Shown: positions 36,100 to 52,084 of the stretch, in pieces
How positions within the stretch are numbered: the stretch's first letter is position 1
Layout: every line of letters begins with the position of its first letter
The notes under the pieces: model-generated
What the model saw: only the letters and a program-made list of their open reading frames with translations
The model's database searches: none
What the model was told of the DNA's origin: nothing
NCBI GenBank assembly: GCA_021234535.1
Contig: CM037843.1
Span: 32,427,200-32,491,199 of the forward strand
Length of the DNA stretch: 64,000 nt
Direction of reading: 5' to 3'
Source: Stichopus chloronotus
Taxonomy: Eukaryota > Echinodermata > Holothuroidea > Aspidochirotida > Stichopodidae
Made by a program: the position numbers and the translations under genes

Positions 36100-39000
36100 C
36101 TTTATTCTGGAACCAACAATGCCAGTATTTTACCCTTGAGAGACTCTAATGAAAAGTTAAACTTCTCACATTACAAATATATAATTTTTGTAATAAACAG
36201 TTAAATGTCATACTCGAATTCAGATGAAAATTTCAGACTACTGTTTAAATAATGCAAGCAAACAAGCAAGCATAGCAGTACCTCATTCAAGTCCAGAGCA
36301 GCCTTATTTCCCTGCCTGTTTTGGATGAAGACTTCTGCAATTCACAGAAAGATACATGAAAGACATGTTAAAAAATACTCATTGTAAATTTTTCACGGCA
36401 TAAAAGGATACTGCTTATCTCAAGAATCCATTCACTGAAAGTAATAGTTGCAACAAAGAGACTAATGCACATTGGCAGATGATAGGTAATCAACTGGAAT
36501 TAACATTGCCATAAAACAAAGTGAAATTACTCGGCTCAAAACTAAACAAAATGAACTTATACTGTTCAAATAAGTCAATCTAATGTTCCTCAACTAAGTG
36601 TTTTCACAGTCACATAATAAAGTTTCACTGTATGAGTAATACACTGCACTAAGCCCTCTTCAGAAGAGTGAATTTCATTTTCTGCAAATCCATTGCATTA
36701 CATTAGATCCACAACACTCAATGTATTCAGTTTACCTTACTCAACAGCTTAACTTGAATCTTTTCAGATATTACATTGACAATGTTTGTTGCATTAAAAT
36801 TAAATATGAACTGCTAAGCAGATTGAATTTATACATGTTTGAATCAAAAATGCAAAATGAAGAAAACAATTTCCAGTGCTAAGTTATACTCACTTCAATA
36901 TATGGAGGGTACACAGTACAACAGATTTCACATAAAACTATCCAAGAAACCTTCACAGACCAGTTCATACAGACACCTGTTACCCTGTTACCCAGTGAAC
37001 ATATAAAGTTCACTGTAACTGATACACTGTTCCAATTGCCAGCTTATTTATCATTGCATACACCAACTTGGAGGAAAATGCATACATTTCTTTTACATGC
37101 TTACCCCATTCATGGTAAAAGAGAAATGCAGAGTGTAATGTAATCGAAGGACAATATTTTGTAAAACCATGATTATCCTTAAAAGGACAAACATATGTAC
37201 AGACAGTAAGTGTTACTTTTGTAGAAACATTCAACATTTTTTTCCAAAGTCAATACATCAGTCTGTCTTCAAATGTTACACCTTGGTCCTAACATCTTTT
37301 CCTTCTAACCTTACTTCTGTAATTTGAAAAAACTTTAAGTAAGTCTCAACTGATTTAAATCACAAAGTAGCAAGAAATAATTGGACAACTGTTCTTACCA
37401 AACATGTTCTTCAGCTTAATAGCACAGGCAATGAACGAATCAAAGCTGATGTTGTTGTTCCTGTCGCCATAGCGCAACACGATGGCGCCAAACACCTGGG
37501 AATTCATCCTGTAACCTAAAGGGATGAAAGAGAAAAGTTTTCTGTTACATGCCATACATGTAGGAATTCATTTGTGTAAACCTAAGACAAGTATAACCTA
37601 AGGTGATGCAGAATTATCACTTACAGGCCCAAGCATCTCAAGAGTTAATGTTGCAGCAACACCAGGTGATAAGGACAGTTCACTGTGACAGGTGAAACGA
37701 TATCTACGTATGTTCTTACAAAGACTTTCAAGCTGGAATGTGAGTTGTACTGGCAATCGCCTGGTCATCAACCTTTGCTCTTTGTCGGTGTTTCAGGGAA
37801 GAGAAAGGGGAGGGGGGGAGAAGATCACCTGTCACAAAATCTGAAAGAGAACTATGCACTCATCTTCCAAATATTTGAATAAGGAAATTGTCTCGACATT
37901 TTATTGGCCGTACCAAATTCAGACTATCCAAGAGAGCATAGCAGTCAATCACCATTACTGGAAATTGAACAGACCAATGGTAATGGATATGAATATCCAT
38001 GTATGCAAAAATGGGGCTTACAAACTGTTTCTTTTTTTGTAGTGGCTATGACATATTCCACAGAATTTGACTTTCACTGACAAATTTTCAACTCCTATTC
38101 CAGCTTTAATTACAAATAATTAACCTTCCTACTAACCAAGGAGTTGAATACTAATCCTCATGACACTTCATAACTGACAGAACCATAGCCTATCAAAGAG
38201 ATCCCTTCCTGTACAGTCCACAAGAGTTGGCTAACTAACAGGGCTCTTTGAATCATGTGACACATGGCAGCTTCCACAGTAAATGAATGTCACTTTACAA
38301 CACGCTACCTACTATGCTTCATCTGGTTGAAGAATTTTCATTGGTGAGGGGGAAAAACAAAATTGTCAAAAGTAGAAAGAACACATGCATGCAAATAACT
38401 AGAAGGTCACGATCTACCTTGCATGTTGTCTTGTCATTGCTGTTGGTAACATTAAAGTCATAAATTTTCAGAAACCAAATTGAATTGTTAAATATTCACT
38501 CAATGTTCATTTGCATGTGACATGTAGGGATCCTCTTAGTTTCATTACAATGTTAAGGAAACTTGGAAGGTTTGGAAAAGTTCAGCAAACTTCACAAAAC
38601 AAACTCAAGGTGCCCCTTCAATTAGACTATTTCCAAGAGCTAACAATCCTGGGGTCTCACCAACACTCTTCATAGCTGCTCTCAGTTCATGGGTGCTGAA
38701 AGAACCAGAGTTATCCTTGTCAAAGTTCTTAAAGACATTCTGGTGAAAATAAAGAAAAAAGGAGGAACAATTCAATGAACAGTGATTCAAACTGCAAGGC
38801 TCTGGAAACAGAACATGAAAATGTATAAGCAAATGGAGTCAATGGCCCTGACAGCATCAAGGTCGCATTAAAGCAAGATAACCACATAAGTAATACACAC
38901 CCTCCATCTCACAAGATCTCTCCAAAGGTCAACGAACTCTTCGAATCCCAGCTTTCCGTTTCGGTCAGTCTTCAGGAAAAAAAGGGGTCAAGGACTCATG

Positions 39001-42000
39001 GATGTGAGAGTGGGAAGATATTAATTTACTTTCACTTCATGTTCCATTATGTCACTGTCTATGTGACATACACATTCAGATTACTTCTACTGTGTTAGAC
39101 AGATACCTACAGTAATCTATGTGATGGTACTGCGGTAGTGCAAAACAGTCTTGTTACTATCTATGGATCCTACTGCACTGCTCTCAATAATATGACTCGA
39201 TATTCAATGCTGTTGTCACAACCTGAGGTTTCATGTACATCAAATAAATACATTCATTCACATTTTCTAAAAGCTTCCAAATTAACTAATTTACATTGTT
39301 GAAAACATTTACTGAAAGTAACTCAAGTCTTGATGACACAACATTTTGCCATGAGCAGAATCATTCTCAAAGGAGACTATTGCATACATTTGCCAGTGCA
39401 CCAGGGATCCTATTTACATTCTAATCTGAAGTAAAATAATAAACATTAAACACTGCTGTCTGTCTTGATGACTTTAATGTTTGTAAACTAAATACCGTGC
39501 CACATCATTAGTGTGCAGATAATCCCCATATGAATTAGATTATTAAAACATTTTCTGAAGCATGCATGCAATAAAATCACACAAAGTCAATAAATCAGCA
39601 CTGTTTATCCCGGAATTACAAGGAAAAATATAACTGAGGCATATCACAGTGACACTGGGCAACGTGTGACTCCACAGAACATGATGACTGTATTTTACAG
39701 GGCACTCCCGTCACATAGAGGGAGGCACCATCATTTGACTTAAATCAAACAACTAGAAATAAATGTACACACTCAGCTGTAACGTTTCTCACTTGTGACT
39801 CACAAGGCAAAGGGTTGAAGCCATAACACACATGGACATGGTTCATACACATTCTAGTCAGCAAAATTATCTGATTTTCCATGGCTTTCGAGGATCCTTT
39901 GCTCAAAATTCCGGGACCTCTAGACTACAGCAATCCTACTGTACATCTATGATACACGATGCTTCTTCTATTCAGAAAATGCCAATTGCTGGATATGTAT
40001 TTTTTTATTTAGCTAATACTGCTGTATAATACAACTACAAAAATGTTAAGGCAATCTACAATTCATTGTAAAGCAAATAGTAAGATGAAACAAAATATTT
40101 GTTACTTTACAATTTTCCTAAAAATTATTTATTGATTTCTTGACTGAGTAATCAGTAGTAAAACATGTTTTCTCAAAAGTTCCCTGCCATTTCCAAGACT
40201 TTGACGAGAAAAGATAATTTTTTCCATACCTTCCAGGCCTAGAAATTGATATTTCACATTTCCCTGATTTTCCAGGGCTTGTACCAACCCTGATTACAGA
40301 AAATATCCTTGCAGTTAAACAACATATTATGAAGGGCTACAAAACCATTAAAGGCATTCTATAGTTATGTAAAGATGGAATCCCCTAGCGAGGGAAGAAA
40401 ACTGGAGCTGAGTATGTGGTTTTATTGAAAAGATTTTGGGATCCAGGAGAGATAATTATTACTAGCGGCATTCAGCCAACAGCACATAGCTTGATGCTTG
40501 TGCTTACGAGTAAAAGGATACATCGCTCAAAGCTACCATACTCTTGCAAGATTCCACCGAAAAGGAGCCGCCATGAAGCTCTGAAAGAAATAATTGATGT
40601 CATAGCGTAAGGAGAAGGTAGCAATGAATGATAAAACTCTCAGGACTGAATACAGGACATAGTTGAAGTAACGTAAGAAATTTTTTCAAGTCAATTTAGT
40701 GATACAAATACTTCCACAATTTCTCAAATGATAGTAGGTCGCCTCTACGAGTAAAGGATGATGCAATACTTATCATTTCTTACATGCAATTCTCTAATAT
40801 TACTTTCCTTCTCTTTTTCTTTTTTTTCTGGGAGGGGGTTCAAGCCCAACAAATTCTTTTAATACAAGGACATGGAGAGAAGCTAAAATTATCAGAAAAT
40901 CACACTGTCATATTGATGTTCCAATCAGTCAATTATTCAGGAAACTGAAACAAAAAAGAGGAAATGACAGAGTGTGTATCTGTCTGCAGACAAAAACCTC
41001 ATTTGACCTTTACCCTTTCATATCTCGTAAGCATTACCATTCTCCTTGAAACCCCTGTTTGTGCACATGCAAACAGAGACTTCGAATCTGCAGAATGGGT
41101 GAGTGTTAATCCTGAATTTCCTCATCCCCTGTGAAACTTGCCAAAAGCTTGTTATAGAGGTACAGCATGGCAATAAAAGGGGTGATTATGGACCATTAAT
41201 CACCAAAAGTGGATGAATTGATTTCTGAAACCAATATTCTGAGGTTGACTCAAATCAGAATTTGATGGTAGAAGTAAATTGTGAAAGTATTGGTACTTTC
41301 TTAAAAGCTGCAAGACCTGGCTTGATATTTTGTTGATTTTATACCACACTTTACAACCTAACAACAACAGGCACAGTCAACTAATGATCTCATTAATGCT
41401 TTTTTTTTGCATATGCAAAACCTTTGACCCACAATTGCCACAAATACAGAGTTACATACTTTTGCAGCTTGGCAATGACTTATACTTGAGTGAAGTGCAA
41501 TAATTTTTTTTTTTTCTTTTTTACTTTGTAACCATACTTTTTGACTTGCAAACCAACATTAAAGCATCATGGGGAAAAGCAACAAATTTTGAAAAGGGTT
41601 GCACATCAAGATATCATTGTAGAAGGAAAACAAAGATAAAGCAGGTAAAGGTTCATTGAAGAAGTACAGAAAACAGTTTGGGGTAAAGTCAGACAGGATA
41701 TCAAAGAACAAAAGTTCTTTCTCATATCATAATCTCTTAAGACTTGAACTATGCTGACGTAAAACGTTTAATGACATTTGGCTCACATAGCTCTCTCAGT
41801 AATGGCTAGTCTTATAAAAATCAAGTTCATTCACCTCAAGGAATATTGATTCATTTGAGACGTAGGATAAAATTATGACTTGGATATCCTCAAATTCTAA
41901 AGAAACCACAGCTAGCCACATGGCACCAAGTTACAACCAACATTTTATCTTTAATAAACATCTTCAATACAATCCAAGCATCCTATACACACACACACAC

Positions 42001-45000
42001 CCACACATAATCACTTTGACAAAGAGCACATTTCTCGAATCCTTAAGGAAAAGAAAAAAAAGGTTGAATTTTTCTGCTACTACTGAATGGGAAAAAAATT
42101 CACTGTACTGCTTTCAACATTAACAATGACGGTTAGTGTACAATTAGTGTACAAGCTAGAGCAAAAAGCACAGGGCCAATGGTACTGTATCATTCAGACT
42201 ACCAACGACCTAAAACGACATCTCGTTAACTAGTGATTCAACTTGCTACTTGGTACAAGAAGAAAAGACACATAGGTAAAACACCAGTGACATGGCATAT
42301 ACAGCAGCCCACACACCATTTAAATATCTCACGTTAAACTACGAGAATGAGTTTGTTATCCGTTTGCAGGGAATGAGAACATCAAAAGCACATCCAACAA
42401 CTGACACTAGACTTGTAACCAACATTGAGTCTTTGTTGAATCTTTAATCAGCATACAGACTGCCCTAATTGCTTGAAGAAAGTATGGAATGAGGACAACA
42501 GGAACGAAGGGAAGAGGGAAGGGGGAGGTTCACTTTGCAGGAAACCACTATAATCACTTTATCCTGTTTAACTTGTTAATTGGCTTGGAATTAAATTTTA
42601 TGAAACGCTGGATGATTACAGTTGTTTTCTTTTTTCACATTTTACGGATACAATGTTCTGTGCCTTGATCAGCTGGATATGTGCGCTTACTGGCATTAGC
42701 ATTATTAACATAATGAGAACTGTCCTCTTCAAACCACGAGATGGAATGAAATTCTCATTACTGGATAACTTGAATATATTCTCAAAGATTCAACAACTTC
42801 TTTGATGGGGGTCAACTCTGCATTTTTACAGTCAATTTTCTTTGCTGAATTGTTACTACAATATACTAAGAACTATACTCATTTACTACACTCATCTATA
42901 CTCATGACTTTTCTCCCATGAATGTCACAATATTGACTTATAGTCTAACATGAATATTCCACACAAAGTACGAAGATGGCCCACCATTATAAACTAAGGT
43001 CAATAGTGTGTGTAGAATTTACAGTAACTTGTCAGCATACTTGTCGATAAATCTTGTCTCCTTCAAGTCTCAAAAAAGAAAGAATTAGAAAGCAGAGATT
43101 ACGGAAGAAAAGTGTGAAACAAAGACGTAACGTACATTACACCTCAAATGTTTCCATCATTGTGATGTAAAACCAGGTTAAAATTTCACCTCAGAATGAA
43201 GTTAACGGGGGGGATTGACAAACGTTTTGTGTGAAACAAAGAAACAATCTTGAGTTAAAATTACTAGTCACAAAAGCCACTTTAAAACGAACGTAAGGAA
43301 TGACAATTAGCTTTACAACTTAAGAACATTAAGCGTTTTTTTTTTTATCAATTTGTGCACAAAATTACACGCAGATGAAAATGTTGAAAATGTCCTGACG
43401 GACAAAATGTGTAAAACCGCAAGTGCAAGTGATGACTAACTTAAAACACCTTTTTTGTTTTTTTCATGTGATGGTGGGTGAGGGAGATCTTGAAAAGGAA
43501 ATAATGAAATATGGAATGAATGATGAGTTACCACTGAATATTCATAAGCTTCTATAAACAAACAGGCATGCATCTGGCTTTCACGAGCACCTACCTTCAT
43601 CTCCATCTTCACCACCAAATGAATGATTAAAAAAAATAATGGACATAACTTCAAAAGGAAGTGTCAGTTCTTAAAACCTATCCATGTAGGCTGTACAGAC
43701 TCAATGGAGTGAAAGGAGGACTCAGCATTTGCTGAAAGCTGGTACCCCACTGCAGGAAATACACACACACACACCAGCTACTGCTCAAGATGATGAAATT
43801 AAATAGGCTAAGCCTGGGCAAAAGTATTTCATAAGTCATTTTGGGAATGTCACAAGGTCCACTTATGTCACTTACTGAATAATTGATCAATTCCTGGGAA
43901 CCAAACAGTTTTACTACTCACAAAATACTGTTAATTTCCAAGACATGTCATGCTCGCAAAATTTAACAAGCAACCACGATGTAAAATTCTGACATGACTG
44001 AAAAATCTGGTAAGACAAATTTATAACAATTTATACCATGGCACACCACTCTATCAATAAACCTATTACAGCAACCTGCATGATATATCACCTTACAATG
44101 GCACATTGCTCTCACTATGATGGTGAATGTAATAAACACCCACAATGCAGCCAAAATCCCTCTCATTCATTACTAGTCCCAACAACCAAATCCCAGGACC
44201 TTACAATAATTTCCTGAAGATGTCATGAGACAAAGACCAGCACATAACCATTTCACATTATAGCATTATTAAAAGAGAGCAAAACTGCTTATCCACAAGG
44301 AAAAAAAACCCGCCTAGAAAAAAATGCAACAAAAGTTTACTTGGCATTTTGATTCAACTCTGAAGATCCTGCTAGTACTGAAACATCACACCAAATTACA
44401 TAAGGCATATTATTATACCAAGTATACTTTAATTCCTGTTGATCTATTGTGCAAGTGACAGCAATTATTCATAAGTGAGTCAAGAGATTAAATCAAGTTA
44501 TTTTATACAGTTCTTATCTATATTGTGGGATATAGATACCAGCAGTCAGTGTGCAATTTCCAGTCAAAATTTACTGCTCTTAATTTTTCTGTCCATCAGT
44601 CAAATGAACGAATGAAGGCCAGCAGTTCACTGCAATTACACTTTGTCTTTATGGATATTTTTTATTAATCCATGTTCTAATTAACCACAAGAAAACATTC
44701 TCTTAGCCACGAACTGGTGCAGGGAGCCTAGCACATGTCTGCGAATTGGAGCATTTTATGGAAAATGGTGAATATGGCAACGATAACAGTGAGACGCCAC
44801 ATGTGTGCCAGATGTAAGGAATAAAGGAGGCATTACATAATGCAACCATCTACTTGTCATCTTCACCACAGTTAACAACCATGGTAGTTGAGAGATCCCA
44901 GTCAGTAGCTATAACTGAACTGTTTATACAACAGATAGACAGACAAAAAAAAAATCAATGAATATCAAATAATCCTTTAATTTACATTGTGATGAATATT

Positions 45001-48000
45001 CATACACACTAGGATCTACAGCCATTAGTACAATGCCTGCATTGAACCAATCACATTTACATTCTCAAGATTCCAGCAGCATACACAAATCACTTTTAAC
45101 TGTTGTCAATTTCATCGAGATGAAACTGTCCTGCTCGATATTGGCAAAAGGATTTCTCTCCATTAAGTTGCTTTTTAAACATCACATTGAAATTGACAGG
45201 TATATAATGTTAAGATAATACTACAAAATAACAGTAATAAATTTTGGCGAATGCACCACATTATCACAAGATACGGAAACGTTTAGAAAATTTATAACAT
45301 GTTTATTATACATTTGTGAGGGAGGTAAACCCATTTCTAAATATGAATGTTACTTTTCTGTCTGAAATGTGATGATAAAAAGAGGATGCAATACTGAAAG
45401 GCACAGAACTATGAAGAGTATGTTCAAATGATGGACTGCTGAGAGAAAGGGTGACAAATATTGAAGTGTAATCAATGTCTTGGCAGAGCTGCATCATAAA
45501 TACAATCAATACAACATTTCAACATAAACTTAAAGCAACATGATCAACATTTCTGATGATCGTTCTGATCATGCTAACAGACTTTATTTACCTTTCTTCA
45601 TTGCCGCATTGAGGACCTCTTGTAGTTCCCATGCATCTACCTCCATATCCTAGTAAAAACAAAAATAAGATAGCTGAGCATTCTCTCTGGTGATACCCCA
45701 CATCAAGATAGGAGATTGGAAAATAGAATTCAGAATGCAGTGGCAACAAGAATAGTAACAATGCAGTGTTCCCCACAAATTTTCAAGAGTGGGGAAGGGG
45801 AGAGGGGAGGAGGCAAAGTATGCTGGTAAAACTTTAGCAAAGCATCGTATTTGATGGAGATCATGATGTAGAACTTTGCTGTGTGTGAGGATACCTGCTT
45901 GTGCAATCATTCTTCGAGACATATTCACCAAATATGATGTAAGGCCTATCCACCTCCAGTTGAAATAGAAATAGCAGATTGCCAACTTTTTTCCATAGGC
46001 TGAGTATTGCTTTTGTAAGGGGCAGGAATTCTTTTTTAAAGGTGGGCCACTAATCACAGGGTGGCAATTTCACTTGGGGAAGGCCACCACCCTTAAACCC
46101 CTTCTGAAGAACACTGTAAAGAGATTGTAAACAAAATACCACAAACATCATCATCCACATGAGAGAATTCACAAAGGACATGAGACTTCATTCTGAGGTC
46201 CTAACGTCCTAAACATCAAATGCGTCTCCAAATCAGGGGACATCACCAAGATTACTTACATCACCAGTCAGTTTCTTGAAGAATTCTTCAAAACGTTTAT
46301 TTTGAGCATCAATGGCAGCAGACTGCTGTGGTGTTGGTTCAGGCTGCAAATGAAGAAACCATTGATTTCAAGATATTTAATGAAAATCAAGATAACTTTC
46401 AGGGTAAATAGTTAATTGGCACCGGAAGCCACTTAAACCAAGAACTCACTGCAATTGACATTTTACTTGTTAGCACTCTCCAGGTGAAAACAGAAAAGTT
46501 ACACTGAAAAATTACAACAGAAGTGTACATCCAAAGAGATGGCTGCACTTCAGAATCTAGACATTTGACACCACAGTTGGAGCAGTCTTTTTCCCTTTTA
46601 ATCCAACAAACCTGATACGTCCAACCTACCAGTATTAATGCTAAAACTTAAAATTGACATGTATTCCAAATGACCCATGAAATAGATGTGACAACTTTAC
46701 ACCATGTAGTGTTGCATGAGTAATATGATGGAGAAACATTTTTATAAGGTGTATGGTTGATAAACACTATCTCTACATTCCCTCCTCTATTTATTGCATA
46801 TCAATTTTCCTTTTTTTTTACAGGAGAGGACAGATGGAATCTTTTGGTTTTCTGTGACATTTTTCAAATACTGGTAACTGGTGAACAAGCAACACAGGTG
46901 CAAACACTTTAATCTCGAATACAGGGTATTTATTTGAAGGTGACTGTCCAAGCTCCAAAACATGTACGTTGGGGTGTTCTATTGATGGTGGTATGATGAT
47001 GTCCAGCGAACTTAAATCTGGTTCCATCGAGTTTTATAAGCATTCCGTGGATGCAATGATTATCAATTTCCATTTGCACATTCCATCCATTGACGTAGGT
47101 AATAGGTGGACAGTCCATGCAGCAATGTTTATAGAGATGGTGGTATTATCTCTTGGGAAAGTTATACTGTAACATGCTCCAGATGTAACGATATCTTAGG
47201 TATTCACATTAGTCACATCCAGCAGAAGTAGATGTTTCTTCCTGCATGTGGAGGTGAAAATCTGACAATGGAAGACTGTTCCTGATTTGGCCCTACCATA
47301 CCAAAACCGTCTTAAAAATAAGGCACTCCACGAACTTTGTTGACTTTGTAAAAAGACAACTAGTGACTTTACGTAGTCACATTCACATTTGTGATGATGA
47401 TTACCTCTCAGCACTAGGTCACATTGTCTGCCCCCCCTAAAAAAAAATGTCTTTTGGGGAGATCAGTGTGCTTGGCTCACAAAATCACTGGCAATTTTTT
47501 CAAGGTACACCAAAATAAACATTATTTTACATAACTTTAAGATAGCTGTTAAAACGTAATATTCACCCTTCTAGACAATTTTCTTCCATATTAGGCTGTT
47601 CTACCTACTCTCCACCAGGACAGGTGGTTCATTATGATTGCAACTCTACTTACGGCTACCACTGGCTCTACATTTACGGTCAATCCATTCCATAATTTAA
47701 GAATGACATCCCTGTTACCATAGCAACTCTGCAAACTATATAGGATAAACAATTTGTATGCATTTGGGTAACGGTATAATAAGAAAGCATAGCAATGGTA
47801 GCTGTAAATATAGTCCAATAGATTAGTAAGTAAATGATTTCTCACTTCCACTAGCTCATAATAGCTTGTACATTATCAAAAAATATGACATTCCCCTGGT
47901 CGAACAAATCTAAAGACTTTTATCACAAATAGTTGGAATCATCAGTTCATCTGTGAAGGAGATCCTGTTGGGACTGAAATGTTAGGCCCAAACTTTACAA

Positions 48001-51000
48001 AGTTACACCATCTTGGTGAACAAAACCACACAGATATTTCAGAAAATAATTCACAGCTACCTATCCAACAAATTTCCCAGCCCTCAAATATATTCAATTT
48101 TCTTGTTCTAAAGCTGCTCCAGAAATTCCATTTTATGCCGTGTGCCGTTTCAACTGCTTATCTTACATATGACCACACCCTAGTCAGAACTGACGTGTTA
48201 CCACTGGCCAGCACTGCAGTAAACCAGCCTAGTCAGCAAGTCATCCAAACTATTATTCTATACTTTCTGACATAAAACTGATAAATTTGTCAGTAAAATA
48301 AGATGCTGAAAGGGTAGTAAATAATGCAGTCATATCATGCTCTTGTATCATAACAAGATGAATGAACTTAAGAATGGATGATGGAGATCATCATACAGAT
48401 ATAAAGCTAAGAACAGTCTTGTATTAGACAAGCTTGCAAGCAGATTAGTTCCAGAATGAGGTATCTTATCTCCAAAAAGACAACCTCTTACCTCAATACA
48501 CACACACACATCATCACCATCATTCCATTATCCCCCTCCCCATAAAATAAATGATGTTCATGATGAGAAATGAGCAGAACTTAGTTACAAAACTTAATTT
48601 TGATGTTATCTCAGAAAAGAGGATGAAAAATAAATTTACCAAAAGAGGTAAATTAAAAGAACTGAAAGATAAATCAGTTGAAACTAAAAAAGCAGAAACC
48701 ATCTGCTAAAAAGATAAAGTCTCAAACTTTCCCAAAAAACTAAATTGTTAACAAAACAAAATGATTGATCACAAGAATTCAGATATTACCCGACTGCATG
48801 AGCGGTTACTACTTCTACAGCAACTCAAACCTTACAGTTCAGATTTCAGACTACCATGGGAAGGTAAAGCCATGGTGCTATGATCATCACTTTTCTTCCC
48901 CTCTGGAAATTTACACAAATTCCATTGATTAGCAGAGTGATTCCAAACAAATCAGTGATTGACGATGACCCTAAAAGATGTTCCACCCTTCTAGTCATCA
49001 TTCATGATGACAATTATAGCTTGCGGTAAAAGATGATTTCTATAAGTATCTAATTTTCTTCCAAGAATCAACTCTTACGAAATAAAAAGAAAAGAGCACC
49101 TCAGTACCTAGTCATTTTTCTACTCCTAGTAGCATAGCAATGGTGATGGTTATTTGAACTGCATCCTGGGAGAACTTTAAACAAGCAGAATTATACCATC
49201 AAGGAGAAAATACACCAAAGCCTCCTTTAATTAATTCCCAGCGACAAAATTACCGGCATTTGTTAGTTTCCGCTCTGGTGCGCTCCTGCAATAGAAATGT
49301 TTAGTCAACTTGCAGCGTATTATCAAAGGTCACAAGGAGATGCATGGAGCAAGGGAAAGAGTTGGTCTCAGGGAAGGTTAAAGCAGCTGTTGCAGATAAA
49401 ATGCTCAAAATATTTGCTCTCCCAGAGTAATCACCAATAACGAAAAACAAAAAGGGGGGGGAGTAACAAAAAATTATGCTAGTCTGCATAAGAAAGTGTA
49501 AAGCTGATACAGTAAATATTAACAATGCAGAAGACTTGAGCAATCTCAAACTGTGAAGGCAACAATTGCAGTCGTTCAAATGGACCAGGTCAATCTGTGT
49601 CTTTCAAAAGTTCATCTTTTTAAGGTTGGTCACTAATCAGCCATGACTTCAACTATTTGTCAGTGATTAATTTCACTGCCAAAGTGTTATCCGTGGAAGG
49701 TCATCTATGCCTTCAGAGCTCTCTTAGTTGTAAAATGTTTGTATTCCTTGATGCAATACAATTTACATCAAGGGCTGATGTCTACCGATGAAACAAGGCC
49801 ATCTCTGATGGGGCATTGCTCCTGATTTAAATTTGTTCTACTTTATATCCAACACTAAAAACAGCTCCATCTCACTAATGAAATGCACGTTTCTCCTCAC
49901 CTTGTCACATGACTGATGTATTTTTAAATTGAGTTGCTGAAACTTAAGCAAATAGAGGTTGGTCTCATCAAGGTTAGATAATTCTATACGACTCCAAAGT
50001 ACATGAATGCGACTGGGACAAGAGGGCATTTCAAGCATGCCTTTGTAAAGAGATAAAGGTTGCAAGATATGGTTCTAAAGACTTCTTAAATTTAAGTGAA
50101 GATGACAGCAAGATATTTATCTATGCAAACCTAGATTTTAAGACAAAGGCTTTTGCAATGTAATTGATAAGACTCTGGTGACATGGATTTTCAGTGATGA
50201 AATTATATTCTAATTTGGTTGCCATGGGGATAACTAGTATTCAAAAGTTGGATGCCCTTTTGAAGAGAAGCTGTCCTACAGAAAACTATACCATTAACAC
50301 AATGAACTCCATATTCTTCATTGTTGTGACCAATGCAAATCCATGCGACATTTTATTAAATTGTTTCAGGAATTCTCATCAAACTCTCAATTGGTTAAAA
50401 AGAACCAATTATTTTGCTTATTTGTAGGACAATCTGGTAGGAACAAAATCTAGTCATTCTTCACAAATTTAAGGCACATTGGACTGCAGGACTATGCTAA
50501 ACCTTTCATTGATCTCAGATCTAATTTTCCACCATTTAGTATAATAAGTTCCATGAAACAGTGCAGAGGATTCCTTTAGCCATTTACATTTTCTATGTAA
50601 AGTTTGTTTCATGTTTTTCACAGTGGGTCATTGTCCATTGCAGAACCTCTTAATGATTTGAATAAACACCACCAAAGAGAAGATAAGGTACCAAGAGCAT
50701 GCTAATATTAAAATGAAGTGTACAATAAAATATGCAGTTAGTTGATCATGCGTCATCTTTACATATTCATACTTTCTGTGGTGCAGCTTCTGGCATCTAA
50801 ATATTGATGGTTAAGTGGAGGAAGAAAAAAAAACATAATGGGTTGATGAAAAAATGAACAAATTTAAAAAAAAAAAAAAAAAAATAGTGCAAATTTCAAA
50901 GGGATGCTTTTCACAAGATTGGCCAAATTAAGTTTGGTTTGGTTTAAGTAAGTTTGGTAAAATTAAGTTCTATAAACACTGAAATTATTTTAAACACCTA

Positions 51001-52036
51001 TTGTCTGATTGATGCAAAATAATACAAAACAGAATCACATGATATTATTCAATTTATTGATGCTGCACTTCAGCAAAGAAAACACAGACAAAAAAGCATT
51101 AACTACATACAAGTTCAGCTTAATGATGCCACGGGAACATGCAGCCATGGCAACTGGTATTCTCTGAGGAGAGCTAGCCTACCATTGAGGTTATGAGGGA
51201 GACATGCTCCAACAACTCTGTGTGTTATTTTTTTAATTCAGTTTCTGTTTATAAGTTCTGATATGGCTAAAACAATCAATCAAGGATAGTACCAGCTGCA
51301 GTCTACACTGTACCACATCTAAAACATAGACATAGCCAAGTGCATTAACATCTATCCAAATAACTGTTGGTAAAGAGAGCTGTTGAGAATGATTTAAAGC
51401 AGCAACAAAGTGACAAACAATCAAACAGTTTCAGGTTGTTGCTGATACCTGATTATGACATTAAATAGACAAGTATGGGGTTTCACTTAAGGGCGTACTA
51501 ATATGTTAATTCAGTATACAACATGTGCACACTAGAGGGTCATGATACAAGTACTTCCAAAATATATAAATATTCATGAAGAGCATTGTTGGCCAAAGCA
51601 AGGGGAACAAGACTTTTACTTGCTTGAAACAGCCACAACATGGAAGGGATGACCAATTTTCATGCAAAGTAGCAAAGTGATCATTACATTTTTCTTTTTG
51701 TTTTTGTGTGTTTGCATAAAATTTCAATTGATGATGAGATTTGGGGAAAGGGATCATTTCTAATAAAACAAAAAAAAGGGTTGCTGCTATAATCTTACCT
51801 CTTTCGGCAAGTCCACGGTACCAGTTTGTTCATCAAGATGTCTGACGAAGAGAAGAAGAAATTTCTCTGTCAGTTCTAGTAGGAGTATGTTTTGTCCAGG
51901 AAAGAAAGGGGTTACTAAGCAACACTTATAGAACACTAGATCATTGATGACACATGGAGCTTAGTGCAGAGTTACCGAACAGCATGGCAGAATGCTGGAT
52001 GAATTGCGGTACACATCCTCTTTAGATTGTGGCAAC

Positions 52037-52084
<48 letters not shown>

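Noticed and set aside
45650..46057. 135-codon - strand open frame next to the EF1 exon
   Set aside because: It lies in the intron between two in-phase EF-hand exons and contains no calpain or other recognisable sequence.
46818..47118. Overlapping - strand frames that look protein-like
   Set aside because: No consistent splice sites, no family recognised, and they lie inside a calpain intron on the same strand.
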